DNA of 64,000 bases from contig NZ_CP022707.1 in assembly GCF_025340265.1 (NCBI RefSeq), positions 62,001 through 126,000 on the forward strand, given 5' to 3'. Both the position numbers and the translations under genes were made by a program. The stretch comes from Novosphingobium sp. 9. GTDB lineage: Bacteria > Pseudomonadota > Alphaproteobacteria > Sphingomonadales > Sphingomonadaceae. Positions 27,540 to 39,249 of the stretch are shown here, in pieces. The notes under the pieces are model-generated. The model had not been told where the DNA came from, did not search any database, and worked only from the letters and a program-made list of their open reading frames with translations. The stretch's first letter is position 1. The number at the start of each line of letters is the position of its first letter.

Positions 27540-27720
27540 GGTCGGAACATGCGCCCGCACCGCTTACCGAAGCGGTGAGGAACAGGGTTAAATCGCTGTA
27601 AGGCATGATTTCCGCGCGAGACCTTAGGGTTATTACCCGATACTCCTTGCCGAAACCTCAACGCCCGCCGGAAGCCCGTAATTCCGCCGGGATTTCCTGC
27701 AATTTCGGACCGGAAAGGAC

Positions 27721-29235
27721 ATGCCCCCGGTGGTCGCGCTGGTATCGACGGTGGCCTATCTCGGGCTGGAGGCACGGCCTGTGGAAGTGCAGTGCCAGAT
27801 CGCGCCGGGCATGCCTGCCTTCGCGCTCGTCGGCCTGCCCGACAAGGCGGTGGGCGAAAGCCGCCAGCGGGTCAGCGCCGCGCTGACCCGCTGGGGCTGG
27901 CGCTGCCGGCCAAGCGCATCACGGTGAACCTCTCGCCCGCCGATCTGCCCAAGGAAGGCTCGCATTACGACCTGCCGGTGGCACTGGCGCTGCTCGCCGC
28001 GATGGGCATTCTCGATGCCGAGCAACTGGCGGATTACGTGGCGGTGGGCGAACTCGCGCTCGACGGGCGGGTGATCCCCTCGCCCGGCGTGCTGCTGGCG
28101 GCGCTGCACGCCAGCGGCGCCGACAAGGGGTTGATCTGCCCCGCCGCGCAAGGCTCCGAAGCGCGCTGGGCCAGTGGAGTGCCCGTCATCGCCACCCCAA
28201 CCTGATCAGCCTGATCAACCACCTGAAGGGTACGCAAGTGCTGCCCGCCCCTGCTCCCGGCGCGGTGGAGACGCCGACGCCGGGGCCGGACCTGAAGCAG
28301 GTGAAGGGGCAGGAAACGGCCAAGCGCGCACTGGAAATCGCCGCAGCGGGCGCGCACAACCTCCTGATGAACGGGCCTCCCGGCGCAGGCAAGTCGCTGC
28401 TGGCGGCCTGCCTTCCGGGCGTGCTGCCCCCGCTGACCGCGCCCGAAGCGCTGGAAGTCTCGATGGTCGCCAGTGTCGCGGGCACGCTGGAGGAAGGGCG
28501 GATCAGCCGCGCGCGCCCGTTCCGCAGCCCGCACCACTCCGCCTCGATGGCGGCGCTGACCGGCGGCGGCCTGCGCGTGCGCCCCGGCGAGGTCAGCATG
28601 GCGCATCTGGGCGTGCTGTTCCTCGACGAACTGCCCGAGTTCCAGCGCGCCGTGCTCGATTCGCTGCGCCAGCCGCTGGAGACCGGCGAGATCAGCGTGG
28701 CGCGCGCCAATGCGCATGTGACGTTTCCGGCCCGCGTCCAGCTGATCGCCGCCATGAACCCATGCCGCTGCGGACATCTGACGGACGCCGCCCTCGCCTG
28801 CTCGCGCGCGCCGAAATGCGCGGTCGATTATCAGGCGAAGATCTCCGGGCCGCTGCTCGACCGTATCGACCTGCACGTCGATGTCGATCCGGTGCGCGCG
28901 GTCGATCTCGCCCTGCCCCCGCCTAAGGAAGGCAGCACCGAAGTTGCCGCCCGCGTGGCAAGGGCGCGCGCGCGCCAGACCGGGCGCTACGAAGGCACCG
29001 CGACGCGCACCAATGCCGAACTCGACGGCGAGCTTCTCGAACGCCACGCCGCCCCGATGCCGAAGGCCAGAAACTGCTGTTGCAGGCCGCCGAGGCGATG
29101 CGCCTGTCCGCGCGCGGCTATACCCGCATCCTGCGGGTCGCCCGGACGATTGCCGATCTGGCCGGGTCGGACTCAGTGAAACGCGTGCATATCGCCGAGG
29201 CGCTGAGCTATCGTCGGCGGGCGCCCGTCAACTGA
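27721..29235 (+). CDS. comM: YifB/ComM Mg-chelatase-like AAA ATPase (three apparent 1-base losses)
   Basis: A ComM helicase-like ATPase (about 505 residues when repaired) linked in other bacteria to branch migration during natural transformation. The N-terminal ChlI-like domain starts V-A-Y-L-G-L-E-A-R-P-V-E-V and has V-G-L-P-D-K-A-V-G-E-S. The AAA core has Walker A G-P-P-G-A-G-K-S and Walker B L-F-L-D-E-L-P-E, with P-C-x-C-G and R-S-P-H-H. The C-terminal Mg-chelatase domain ends S-Y-R-R-R-A. The frame shifts at G4 27893-27896, C4 28195-28198 and C4 29052-29055. Adding one base to each run restores a family-like protein throughout, so sequencing error is favoured over a pseudogene. Confidence 0.85.
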
Positions 29236-29255
29236 CACGAAAGGAGAGTACACCG

Positions 29256-30106
29256 ATGCTGGATGCTGTGCTGTCCGTGCTGACCTCTGCCGCCGCCATG
29301 GCCGCGCCCTGCCCGCCGATCCCCGGCACGGCCTCGCTGCTGACCGATCGCAAGGTGCAGTGGATCGTTGTCGGCGAACAGCATGGGACGATGGAAACGC
29401 CGCAGGCCTTCGGCGATCTCGCCTGTCTGGCCGCGCGAACAGGCCGTCCGCTGACGATCGCGCTGGAATTGCCGGACAGCGAACAGGCCGCGCTCGATGC
29501 CTATCTGGCCTCCGATGGCGGGGCCGAGGCCCGCGCGGCCTGGCTGGCGCAACCCATGTGGAAGGACGGGCCCAGGGATGGCCGCTCCAGCGTCGCCATG
29601 CTGGGCCTGATCGAGCGACTGCTCACGATGCGGCGCGAGGGGCAGGTAACGGCAGTGGTCGCCATGCAACCGATGGCGCCAACGCCCACGCCGGAATCTT
29701 ACGAAAAGGCGATGGCCGCCCATGTCGAGCACGCCCTCGGATCATCCGCCGGAAAGCCCGGCGCCCTCGTGCTGACGCTGGTCGGCAATGTCCATGCCCG
29801 GCGCGCGCCGGTGACATTCGGCGCGCAGCGCTACATGCCGATGGCCGGGTGGCTGCCGGGCAAGGCCACCGTCACACTCGATGCCAGCGGCAATGGCGGC
29901 GCCCAGTGGTCGTGCTTTGCCGACACGCACACTCCCCCCCTGCACCCACCTGCGAAGCCCGCGATTTTGGCCCATCGCACAAGCGCTATCCGCGCGGCGT
30001 GGTCCTGAAGGAAACCCGCGACCACGCCTATTCCGGCTACCTCAACCTCGGCACGCCGACCACAGCCGCGCCTCCCGCCATCCCGGCAGACAAGGCTCAG
30101 GGTTGA
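29256..30106 (+). CDS. Exported protein, possibly EreA/ChaN-like (one apparent 1-base loss near the 3' end)
   Basis: About 283 residues when repaired. A short signal peptide (to A-A-A-M-A-A) precedes W-I-V-V-G-E-Q-H-G-T-M-E-T-P, a Gly-Glu-x-His motif with later A-L-E-L-P and G-N-V-H-A-R-R. Such spaced Glu/His residues recall the EreA/ChaN/TIKI superfamily of haem-binding or metal-dependent proteins, but I cannot assign a function. The frame breaks at a C7 run (29934-29940); one more C joins T-H-T-P-P to P-A-P-T-C-E-A-R-D-F-G and the end at 30106. AAGGAG precedes the ATG. It starts 20 bases after comM. Confidence 0.6.
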
Positions 30107-30144
30107 TCGTCATTCAGCCTTAGCCGACACACACCGTCCCGGCC

Positions 30145-31850
30145 TCAGGGATGGCCGGGATGTCCGCCGCCGTGCCCGTCTCGCGGCCCGCCATGCCCAC
30201 CGCCATGCGGCCTCGATTGGGCCTGACGAGCTTGGGCTTGACGAGCTTGGGCCTGACGCTGCTGTTGTGCTCGCGCGGCCTGCTGACGATGCATCGACGC
30301 CTCGCGCATCTGCGACTGGCGATGCTGCTGTGCCCGCGCGGCCTGCTGGTGATGGACCGCCGCCTCACGCGCCTGCGACTGGCGCTGCTGTTGCACCCGC
30401 GCGGCCTGCTGACGATGCACCGAGGCCTCGCGCGCCTGCGACCGGCGCTGCTGCTGAACCCGCGCAGCCTGCTGGCGATGGACCGCCGCCTCACGCGCCT
30501 GCGACCGGCGCTGCTGTTGCATCCGCGCCGCCTGCTGACGATGGTCCGAGGCCTCGCGCGCCTGCGACTGGCGATGCTGCTGCATCCGCGCGGCCTGCTG
30601 GCGATGCATCGACGCCTCACGCGCCTGCGACTGACGCTGCTGCTGCATCTGCTGACGTTGCGTCCGGGCCGCGATCAGGCGTTGCTGCTGCTCGCGCTGG
30701 ACCTGCTCACGCTGAGCCTGCCGCTCTCTCTGGCGGTCCTGCTCGCGATTGTCCTGCCGACTGACGTCCCCAATCCGGGCCTGCATCTGAGCCTGCCGGA
30801 CCGCCTGCTGGCGCTGGGTGCGAATGTCGCGTTGCAACCGGCTATCGTCGGCGGCCTCGCGGTAGAAGTCGGGCGACTTCCCACGAAAGCCTGCCTGCTG
30901 CCAGCGCGCGAAGCGATCGCCCGCGAAGCGGCGGACGGCGCGCTCCTGCGTCCAGCGCGCCGCGACGACGGGCGCGTGGCGGTCGTTCCACTGCTCCCAG
31001 CCCGGACGGCGTGCGGCATCGCGATCCCAGTCATCCTGCGCGCGGGCGATGGCGACGCGGTGGCGCGCCCAGTTCTGCGCCGAAACACCCTGATGGCGCT
31101 CGCTCTCGGCAGCGCGGCGCATGGCGAGAGCGCGGGCATAGTAACGGTCGGCCATGCGCCGTTGCACCAGCGCCCGGCGCGCATCGAGCACCCGCCCGTC
31201 GCGCCCGTAAATCTGCGCCAGCCGCCCGTCGCGGTAGCCATAGCTGTACCACGGATCGCGCACGAGATAGGGCTGGTCGGAATCCGGGCCGTAGTAATAG
31301 TAGCGATAGCCCTGATCGATCGGCTCGGCATAGCGCACGTAGCGGTCGCCGGTCTCCCACGCCCACGGGCGCTCGTCGCCATAGTCGAAGCCATAGTCGG
31401 GCGGGGCCGAGCCGAACACAGCCCCAGCGTCGAGGCGAGCGCGAGCATGTCATAGGCCCCCGCATCGGGATCGCTGACATAGCCGCCATCGTCGGCGGGG
31501 TAATCGCGATATTGCGGGAGGTACTGGACCGGCGCGGGGCCGCTGGAGGCCAGATAGCGCGAGGCTCCCGTGGGCGCAGCCAGCGCGGGCGGCGGCGCGG
31601 TGTCGAGCATCGGTGTATCAAGCATAGGCTGGGCGTCCGGAAGCGGTGCATCGCCTGCCGGGTTGATCCCGCCCCAGGCAAAATCGCTGAAACCGCTGGT
31701 CGGCGTCGCCTCGGTGCCGCGATCGGACTTGCCGCAGGAGGCCAGCATCAGCGAAAGCGCGAGCAATCCAGTGGCCAGCACCGGGCGCAAACGGCTGCGG
31801 TTGCTGGGGCCACTGGCGGATGTCGGATCGGACAGCGGGGTCCGGGTCAT
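30145..31850 (-). CDS. Lipoprotein with Gln/Arg-rich 21-residue repeats (one apparent 1-base loss)
   Basis: About 568 residues when repaired. The N-terminus has a membrane-export segment and lipobox L-M-L-A-S-C. A Pro/Asp-rich linker leads into a Tyr-rich domain (Y-R-Y-Y-Y-Y-G-P-D-S-D), then an Arg/Ala-rich helical part. Six tandem 21-residue repeats follow (Q-Q-R-x-S-Q-A-R-E-A-x-x-H-R-Q-Q-A-A-R) and a His/Gly tail (H-G-G-G-H-G-G) that could bind metal. The frame shifts at C4 31422-31425; one more base joins A-S-T-L-G to A-V-F-G-S-A-P. Likely an elongated envelope protein; function unknown. Confidence 0.65.
30271..30648 (-). repeat. Six 63-bp tandem repeats
   Basis: Six in-frame copies of a 63-base unit encode the 21-residue Gln/Arg/Ala repeats of the lipoprotein. 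Copies differ at a few positions (M/V/A-Q-Q, A-S/A-A, M/D/V-H). The predicted peptide is highly charged and helical, with Gln and Arg repeating in coiled-coil-like fashion. Such arrays expand and contract by recombination, so copy number may vary among strains. Confidence 0.88.
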
Positions 31851-31994
31851 GGTGTCGCTCCTTTTCCTCCCCCGATGTCGTTCAGCTTGTACCCCAGAGT
31901 AGCTGAACTGGGGTTGGCGGAGCGGTTCATCGAACCGGCAAGGCACGCACACGGGCGATGCCCCGGCACGCCTCATCGCAGAGAAGCGGCGCTT

Positions 31995-32825
31995 TTAGAT
32001 CGCCGCCTGAAGCTGGCGCAGCACTTCGGCCACCACGCGCGGATCGCCCGAGAAGCCGAGATGCGTGCAGCGCACCGCCACCGCCAGATCGCGCTCGCCC
32101 GGCCAGCCGCAGGCCGAGCGCGGGTGGATCACGCCGTCGCGCGGGCTCCACAAGGCGATCGTCGGCACCGGAGGCTTGGTGGCGAAATCGCAGTCTACCG
32201 GCGGGGCGTCCACCGAATGCCCGGTGATCACCTGATAGGCGCGCCAAGCATTGTTGTTGCGCGGATCGCCCGAGAACGGCGTGCCCATGGTGATGACGCG
32301 CGATACCGCCTCGGGCTCGCGCCGGGCGATCTCGCGCGCGAACAAGCCGCCAAGGCTCCAGCCGATCAGCGTCACCGGCTGGCGCCGCGCCCGCGCCAGC
32401 GTTCCCACGCGGCGCATCAGGAAGGCGAAGTTGGCCGGGTTCGGCCCGAAATTGACGCCAAGCCCCCAGTCGTGGACTTCATGGCCCGCCGCTTCCAGCC
32501 CCAGACGCAGCCGCCGCATCCGCTTGGGGTGTGCACCGAAACCGGGCAGCAGCATGACAAGCTGCGGCCGAGCCCCGCCCGCGACATGCGTGGACCGCAC
32601 GGGCTTCCCGCCGGCCAGATGCCCTGCCGACGAACGCTCCAGCCGCAGCAGCGAGCCGAGTTCCGACCACAGCAGCTTGAGCGAAGGCGCCCGTGCACTG
32701 GACGGACGCCGTTCACGCGCCAGCGCCGCCCGCCGCGAGATCGCCTCGCGCCAGTCCGCCGAGGCACCCGGAGATCCTCCGGCAGCCGTCATCCGGTCAG
32801 TGGTGTACGGATTGCTCTTCGCCAT
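31995..32825 (-). CDS. Alpha/beta-hydrolase (lipase/esterase-like)
   Basis: A 276-residue alpha/beta-fold protein. An oxyanion-type strand L-V-M-L-L-P-G-F-G precedes the nucleophile elbow G-W-S-L-G-G (Ser). Acid and base candidates are S-P-R-D-G-V (Asp) and C-T-H-L-G-F (His) near the C-terminus, where a triad is expected. The N-terminal 70 residues are Arg/Ser-rich with no signal peptide, so it is probably cytosolic. The pattern resembles triacylglycerol lipases and PGAP1-like esterases. A (GTTCC)5 microsatellite lies just upstream of its start. Confidence 0.8.
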   Translation of the reverse strand: MAKSNPYTTDRMTAAGGSPGASADWREAISRRAALARERRPSSARAPSLKLLWSELGSLLRLERSSAGHLAGGKPVRSTHVAGGARPQLVMLLPGFGAHPKRMRRLRLGLEAAGHEVHDWGLGVNFGPNPANFAFLMRRVGTLARARRQPVTLIGWSLGGLFAREIARREPEAVSRVITMGTPFSGDPRNNNAWRAYQVITGHSVDAPPVDCDFATKPPVPTIALWSPRDGVIHPRSACGWPGERDLAVAVRCTHLGFSGDPRVVAEVLRQLQAAI

Positions 32826-32842
32826 GGCCTGTCGTGAAATTC

Positions 32843-32867
32843 GTTCCGTTCCGTTCCGTTCCGTTCC
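32843..32867. repeat. (GTTCC)5 microsatellite ahead of the hydrolase gene
   Basis: Five perfect copies of GTTCC, reading GGAAC on the hydrolase coding strand, 18 to 42 bases before its ATG. A pentamer array in a 5' region can vary in copy number by slippage. GGAAC also equals the -35 element of EcfG-type sigma factors, but I find no matching CGTT at the right distance. Confidence 0.85.
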
Positions 32868-32908
32868 GGTCCTGTCGCGTTCCTGTTGTCGTGCCCTGAT
32901 GCCGCCGC

Positions 32909-33454
32909 TCAGGGTTTACCGTTATCACACTCGCCGGTCCGGCGCGTGACCATATGCATCGTCATCGCCACCGTTTCGGCAGGCGCGGGCAGCCCGGTCT
33001 GGTCCATTGCGACCGTTACGTCCGAGCCCTGCGCGCCGATAGTACCGGTCATGTTTATGGCAGCTGTACCGCCGTTCTGCCCCTTGCAGGTCATCTGTGC
33101 ATCGATCTTGCCGCCAGTCACGGTGAAGTGTGCGTAATGGCACTGGCCGCCCTGCTCCAGCCGCGCGAACATCGCCTTGAACCCGGCGTCCGACTGCGCC
33201 TTGGTGAGGCACAGCGTCTGGACTTGCGTACGCTCCATCATCTGGCGCAGCTGCGCGAGCGCGGCCGGGTCCATGCCGGGCACATCGAAGCGCGTGATCG
33301 AGGAGGTTTGCTCGTAACGACCAGGCAAGGGCCGCTCCAGCTTGGCGACTTCGGCGCGCACGTCGTCCGCCGACTTGTGCCCCTGCCCGCAGCCTGTGAG
33401 CATCGCTGCAAGGACGAATGCGCAAACGCCCCCTGCCGTCCGAAACCCTGCCAT
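32909..33454 (-). CDS. DUF3617-type lipoprotein
   Basis: A 181-residue protein with an export segment and lipobox A-M-L-T-G-C, so probably membrane-anchored in the periplasm. The mature part has [28 protein letters not shown] and a C-x-Y repeat of beta strands ending T-R-R-T-G-E-C, which fits DUF3617. Function unknown. It starts 127 bases from uvrB on the opposite strand. Confidence 0.8.
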   Translation of the reverse strand: MAGFRTAGGVCAFVLAAMLTGCGQGHKSADDVRAEVAKLERPLPGRYEQTSSITRFDVPGMDPAALAQLRQMMERTQVQTLCLTKAQSDAGFKAMFARLEQGGQCHYAHFTVTGGKIDAQMTCKGQNGGTAAINMTGTIGAQGSDVTVAMDQTGLPAPAETVAMTMHMVTRRTGECDNGKP

Positions 33455-33581
33455 CACCCGCGCGACTCCACATTCGAGAGCGCGAGCGCCTGACACAGCT
33501 TGCCTCCCGTGCCAAGAGAGACTGCATCGGGCGAAAAGTCCGGCCATTGCAGCCACGCGCGATATACCCCATATGTTCCAC

Positions 33582-35770
33582 ATGGCCGAACTCGTGATCC
33601 GCAGAGGGCTGGAGGAACCCGATACCTCGGGCTCCTTCGTGCCGCACAAGCCGCAGCGCCCCGAAAAGTCGCTGCCGGGCAAACGCTTCACCGTCGTTTC
33701 CGACTATCAGCCCAACGGCGACCAGCCCACCGCCATCGCCGAACTGGTGGAAGGCGCGCGCGTCGATGAAAAGACGCAGGTGCTGCTGGGCGTCACCGGC
33801 TCGGGCAAGACCTTCACCATGGCCAAGGTGATCGAGGAATTGCAGCGCCCCGCGCTGATCCTGGCGCCCAACAAGATCCTGGCCGCGCAGCTCTATGCCG
33901 AAATGAAGGACTTCTTCCCCGACAACGCGGTGGAATACTTCGTCTCGTACTACGACTATTACCAGCCCGAAGCCTACGTGCCCCGGTCGGACACCTACAT
34001 CGAGAAGGAAAGCTCGGTGAACGAGGCGATCGACCGGATGCGCCACTCGGCCACCCGCTCGCTGCTGGAGCGCGACGACGTGATCATCGTCGCCTCGGTA
34101 TCGTGCATCTACGGCATCGGCTCGGTCGAGACGTACTCGGCGATGATCTTCGACCTGAAGAAGGGCGAAAATCAGGACCAGCGCGAGATCATCCGCAAAC
34201 TTGTCGCGCTGCAGTACAAGCGCAACGATGCGGCGTTCACCCGCGGCACCTTCCGCGTGCGCGGCGACAATCTCGAAATCTTCCCCTCACACTACGAGGA
34301 CATGGCCTGGCGCGTGTCCTTCTTCGGTGACGAGATCGAGGAAATCGCCGAGTTCGATCCGCTCACCGGCAAGAAGGGCACAACGCTCGACGCGGTGCGC
34401 GTCTATGCGAACTCGCACTATGTCACGCCGGGGCCGACGATGAAGCAGGCCAGCGCCGCCATCCAGTTCGAGCTGGAAGAGCGGCTCAAGGAGCTGAACG
34501 CCGAAGGCAAGCTGCTGGAAGCCCAGCGGCTGGAGCAGCGCACCAATTTCGACCTCGAAATGATCGCCGCCACCGGATCGTGCAACGGCATCGAGAACTA
34601 CAGCCGCTTCCTGACCGGGCGCCTCCCCGGCGAGCCGCCGCCGACGCTGTTCGAATATCTGCCCGACAATGCGCTGCTGTTCATCGATGAAAGCCACCAG
34701 ACGGTGCCGCAGATCGGCGCGATGGCGCGCGGCGACCACCGGCGCAAGATCACGCTGGCCGAATACGGCTTCCGCCTGCCCAGTTGCATCGACAATCGCC
34801 CCTTGCGCTTCAACGAATGGGACGCGATGCGCCCGCAGACTTTCGCGGTCTCGGCGACGCCCGGCGGCTGGGAAATGGAGCAGAGCGGCGGCGTCTTCGC
34901 CGAACAGGTCATCCGCCCGACCGGGCTGATCGACCCGCCGGTGGATATCCGCCCGGTCGAGGATCAGGTGCAGGACTGCATCGTGGAGTGCAAGGCGACC
35001 GCCGCGAACGGCTATCGCACGCTCGTCACCACGCTGACCAAGCGCATGGCCGAGGATCTGACCGAGTTCATGCACGAGGCGGGTGTGCGGGTGCGCTACA
35101 TGCATTCCGACGTCGAGACGCTGGAGCGCATCGAGCTGATCCGCGACTTGCGCATGGGCGTCTACGACGTGCTGATCGGCATCAACCTGCTGCGCGAGGG
35201 CCTCGACATTCCCGAATGCGGCCTCGTCTGCATTCTCGATGCCGACAAGGAAGGCTTCCTGCGCAGCGAAACCTCGCTGATCCAGACCATCGGGCGCGCC
35301 GCCCGCAATGTGGATGGCCGGGTGATCCTCTATGCCGACCGCATGACCGGCTCCATGGAGCGCGCCATCGCCGAGACCGACCGCCGCCGCGCGCGCCAGC
35401 AGGCCTACAACGACGAGCACGGCATCACCCCGCAGACGATCAAGCGCCGCATCGCCGACATCGTCGCCGATACCGCCGCGCGCGATGGCGTGACGGTGGA
35501 GATCGAGACCGAGAGCGGCGCCAACAACCTCGTCGGCCACAACCTGCGCGCCTATATCGAGGATCTGGAAAAGCGCATGCGCGCCGCCGCCGCCGATCTC
35601 GAATTCGAGGAAGCCGGCCGCCTGCGCGACGAAATCCGCCGCATGGAACAGACCGAACTCGGCCTGCCCCCAGCGAACACAAGGCGCCCCTCGTGGGCCG
35701 CAGCAACGAAGGCAAGCCCGGCACCCGCAAGACCCGCTACGGCAAGCAGCAGAAGAAGTGGGGGAAGTGA
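33582..35770 (+). CDS. uvrB: UvrABC system protein B (one apparent 1-base loss near the 3' end)
   Basis: Excision-repair damage-verification helicase, about 730 residues. Walker A G-V-T-G-S-G-K-T, the beta-hairpin [18 protein letters not shown] (motif II) and the motif VI region Q-T-I-G-R-A-A-R-N are all intact, and the C-terminal UVR motif [12 protein letters not shown] is present. The frame shifts at C5 35667-35671; one more C restores [13 protein letters not shown] and a basic tail ending K-K-W-G-K at 35770. As printed, the frame would instead run to 35807 with an unrelated tail. The start is 33582 or the ATG three codons earlier. Confidence 0.93.
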
Positions 35771-37399
<1,629 letters not shown>

Positions 37400-37419
37400 C
37401 ACGCTGATAACCATGAAAA

Positions 37420-37452
37420 TAGCCCCGCGTCTTCGGAACCGGCGCGGGGCTA
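37420..37452 (+). terminator. Hairpin terminator after the CoA-transferase gene
   Basis: Perfect 10-base arms TAGCCCCGCG (37420-37429) and CGCGGGGCTA (37443-37452), 20 bases after the stop and followed by CTTGTGTT. The T tract is imperfect, but stem strength and position support termination. Confidence 0.75.
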
Positions 37453-37548
37453 CTTGTGTTACAACATATCCCGTATACAGTGCACGCCATTCCGGCGCAC
37501 TCTCTCCTCTCTCCCCGCGCCGGCCTTTCAGGCAAGGTGCTCGAACCA

Positions 37549-39063
37549 ATGCGAATGCTCATCATGGGGTACGCAGCCGTACTGCTCGCGTCCCTGTCCG
37601 GTGTGGCCATTGCGGCCGACAAGCCGGCCCCCTCCCCGACCAAGGCCGAAGATCAGAAGGCAGCCGGCGACGAGACCAATCTCGCCCCGCTCCCCGCTGA
37701 CAAATCAATCAAGCAGACCGCAGTGATCGGCGGCAAGTCCGTCAACTATACGGCGACCGTCGGCACCATCCCCGTCAAGGGCAAGGATGGCAAGCTGATC
37801 GGCGAGGTGGTGTTCACCGCCTATACGATGACCGGCGTACATCGTCCGGTAACGTTCGCCTTCAACGGCGGCCCCGGCGCGGCCTCGGTCTACCTCAACC
37901 TTGGCGCCATCGGCCCCAAGACCGTGCGCTTCGGCGCGGAGGGGGATTCCCCGTCCGATCCCGCCGTGCTGCACGACAATGCCAATTCCTGGCTCGATTT
38001 CACCGACCTGGTGTTCATCGATCCCATCGGCACAGGCTTCTCACGCACGCGTGAGGATGACGACAAGACCAAGAAGGACTTCTTCTCCTCGGACGCCGAC
38101 ATTCATTACCTCAGCCGCGTGGTCTATGACTGGCTCGTCAAGAACGAGCGCCTGACCGACCGCAAGTATCTCGTCGGCGAAAGCTATGGCGGTTACCGCG
38201 TGCCCCGTCTGGCCTATTACCTGCAGACCAAGATGGGCGTGGGCATTTCGGGCATCACGATGGTTTCGCCCTATCTTGACCCGCCCGCCATCGGCGAGGA
38301 CGACGCGCTCTCGCCGCTGCCCTGGATGATCAACCTGCCTGCCATGGCAGCCGGTCATTTCGAGCGCGAGGGCAAGACGCTTGACGAGGCGACTATGGCC
38401 CCTGTCGAGCAGTACGTCCGTACCCAGTACGTGCAGGACTTTCTGGCCGGCCCGCGCGACAAGGAGGCGACAGACCGCCTTTCGGCCAAGGTGGCCGAAC
38501 TGACGGGCCTCGATCCCACGTTTGTGCGCCGGATGAACGGACGCGTAGATATCGGCACGTATCTTCGCGAAATCCGCCGCGATCAGGGGCTGATCGGCTC
38601 GGTCTACGATTCGAACTACACTCAGTACGACCCCTTCCCCGCCAGCGCCGATGCGCAGTACGAAGACCCGCTGCTCACCACGCTGATCGCGCCGACGACG
38701 TCGGCCATGGTCGACTTCGTGACCCGGCAGGTCGGCTGGAAGATCGATGCACCATACGAGGCACTCTCGTTCGAGGTGAACCGCGAGTGGGACCGCGACA
38801 ATTCGGACAGCCCGGTCTCGGACCTGCGCAAGGCGATCGCCATCGATCCGAAGATGACGGTGAACATCGTTCACGGCTGGGACGATCTGTCGTGCCCTTA
38901 CATGACCTCGCGCCTGATCCTCGCGCAGATGCCCAGCTTCGGCGTAGCGGACCGGGTCAAGCTGCACATGTACCCCGGCGGCCACATGTTCTACGCCCGC
39001 GCCTCCAGCGGCGCGATGCTGCGCAAGGACATCATGGCCAGCTACCAGCAGCAGGCGCAGTAA
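37549..39063 (+). CDS. S10-family serine carboxypeptidase
   Basis: A 504-residue exported peptidase. The signal peptide ends near V-A-I-A-A-D. The alpha/beta-hydrolase triad is complete: Ser212 in G-E-S-Y-G-G, an Asp of H-G-W-D-D (445/446), and His479 in P-G-G-H-M-F. The oxyanion/substrate motif F-N-G-G-P-G-A-A-S is the S10 hallmark. Expected to trim C-terminal residues of peptides in the periplasm. The start at 37549 is the first of three close Met codons (37549, 37555, 37564). A strong terminator follows. Confidence 0.92.
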   Translation: MRMLIMGYAAVLLASLSGVAIAADKPAPSPTKAEDQKAAGDETNLAPLPADKSIKQTAVIGGKSVNYTATVGTIPVKGKDGKLIGEVVFTAYTMTGVHRPVTFAFNGGPGAASVYLNLGAIGPKTVRFGAEGDSPSDPAVLHDNANSWLDFTDLVFIDPIGTGFSRTREDDDKTKKDFFSSDADIHYLSRVVYDWLVKNERLTDRKYLVGESYGGYRVPRLAYYLQTKMGVGISGITMVSPYLDPPAIGEDDALSPLPWMINLPAMAAGHFEREGKTLDEATMAPVEQYVRTQYVQDFLAGPRDKEATDRLSAKVAELTGLDPTFVRRMNGRVDIGTYLREIRRDQGLIGSVYDSNYTQYDPFPASADAQYEDPLLTTLIAPTTSAMVDFVTRQVGWKIDAPYEALSFEVNREWDRDNSDSPVSDLRKAIAIDPKMTVNIVHGWDDLSCPYMTSRLILAQMPSFGVADRVKLHMYPGGHMFYARASSGAMLRKDIMASYQQQAQ

Positions 39064-39088
39064 GCGCTTTCCGACTGGCTGAAACGAG

Positions 39089-39127
39089 AAAGGGCAGGAA
39101 ACCACTACGGTTTCCTGCCCTTTCGTT
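39089..39127 (+). terminator. Intrinsic terminator after the S10 peptidase gene
   Basis: The stem AAAGGGCAGGAAACC pairs perfectly with GGTTTCCTGCCCTTT around ACTAC, followed by CGTTTGT. The A-rich left and T-rich right flanks make it usable in both directions. Confidence 0.88.
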
Positions 39128-39146
39128 TGTCTGCGAAAGACTTCTC

Positions 39147-39249
39147 ATACCAAGGCGCCGAGATGCTGACGCATCACGCCTTGGCAATGTTCAAGCGCCA
39201 CACGGGCTTAACCAAAGCCCGATGAGACAAGCTCATCGAGCTTTGGTAT
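39147..39249. repeat. Multi-stem structured intergenic element
   Basis: Outer arms ATACCAA (39147-39153) and TTGGTAT (39243-39249) enclose two hairpins: GGGCTT/AAGCCC (39204-39220) and GATGAG/CTCATC (39221-39237). A third pairing, CCAAGGCG (39150-39157) with CGCCTTGG (39177-39184), uses the same CCAA as the outer stem, so two folds exclude each other. It lies between the S10 terminator and the 3' end of the helix-hairpin-helix gene, so it may be the 3' region of that minus-strand mRNA or a mobile structured repeat. Confidence 0.55.

Noticed and set aside
27721..29235. comM as a pseudogene
   Set aside because: All three breaks are at short C/G runs, each fixed by one base, and all motifs between them are intact; the same bias is seen in genes across the window.
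30271..30648. CRISPR-like array
   Set aside because: The 63-base units are contiguous, in frame and coding; there are no unique spacers and no cas genes.
32826..32908. EcfG-type promoter built from the GGAAC repeats
   Set aside because: No CGTT element is found 16-17 bases downstream of any unit on the coding strand.
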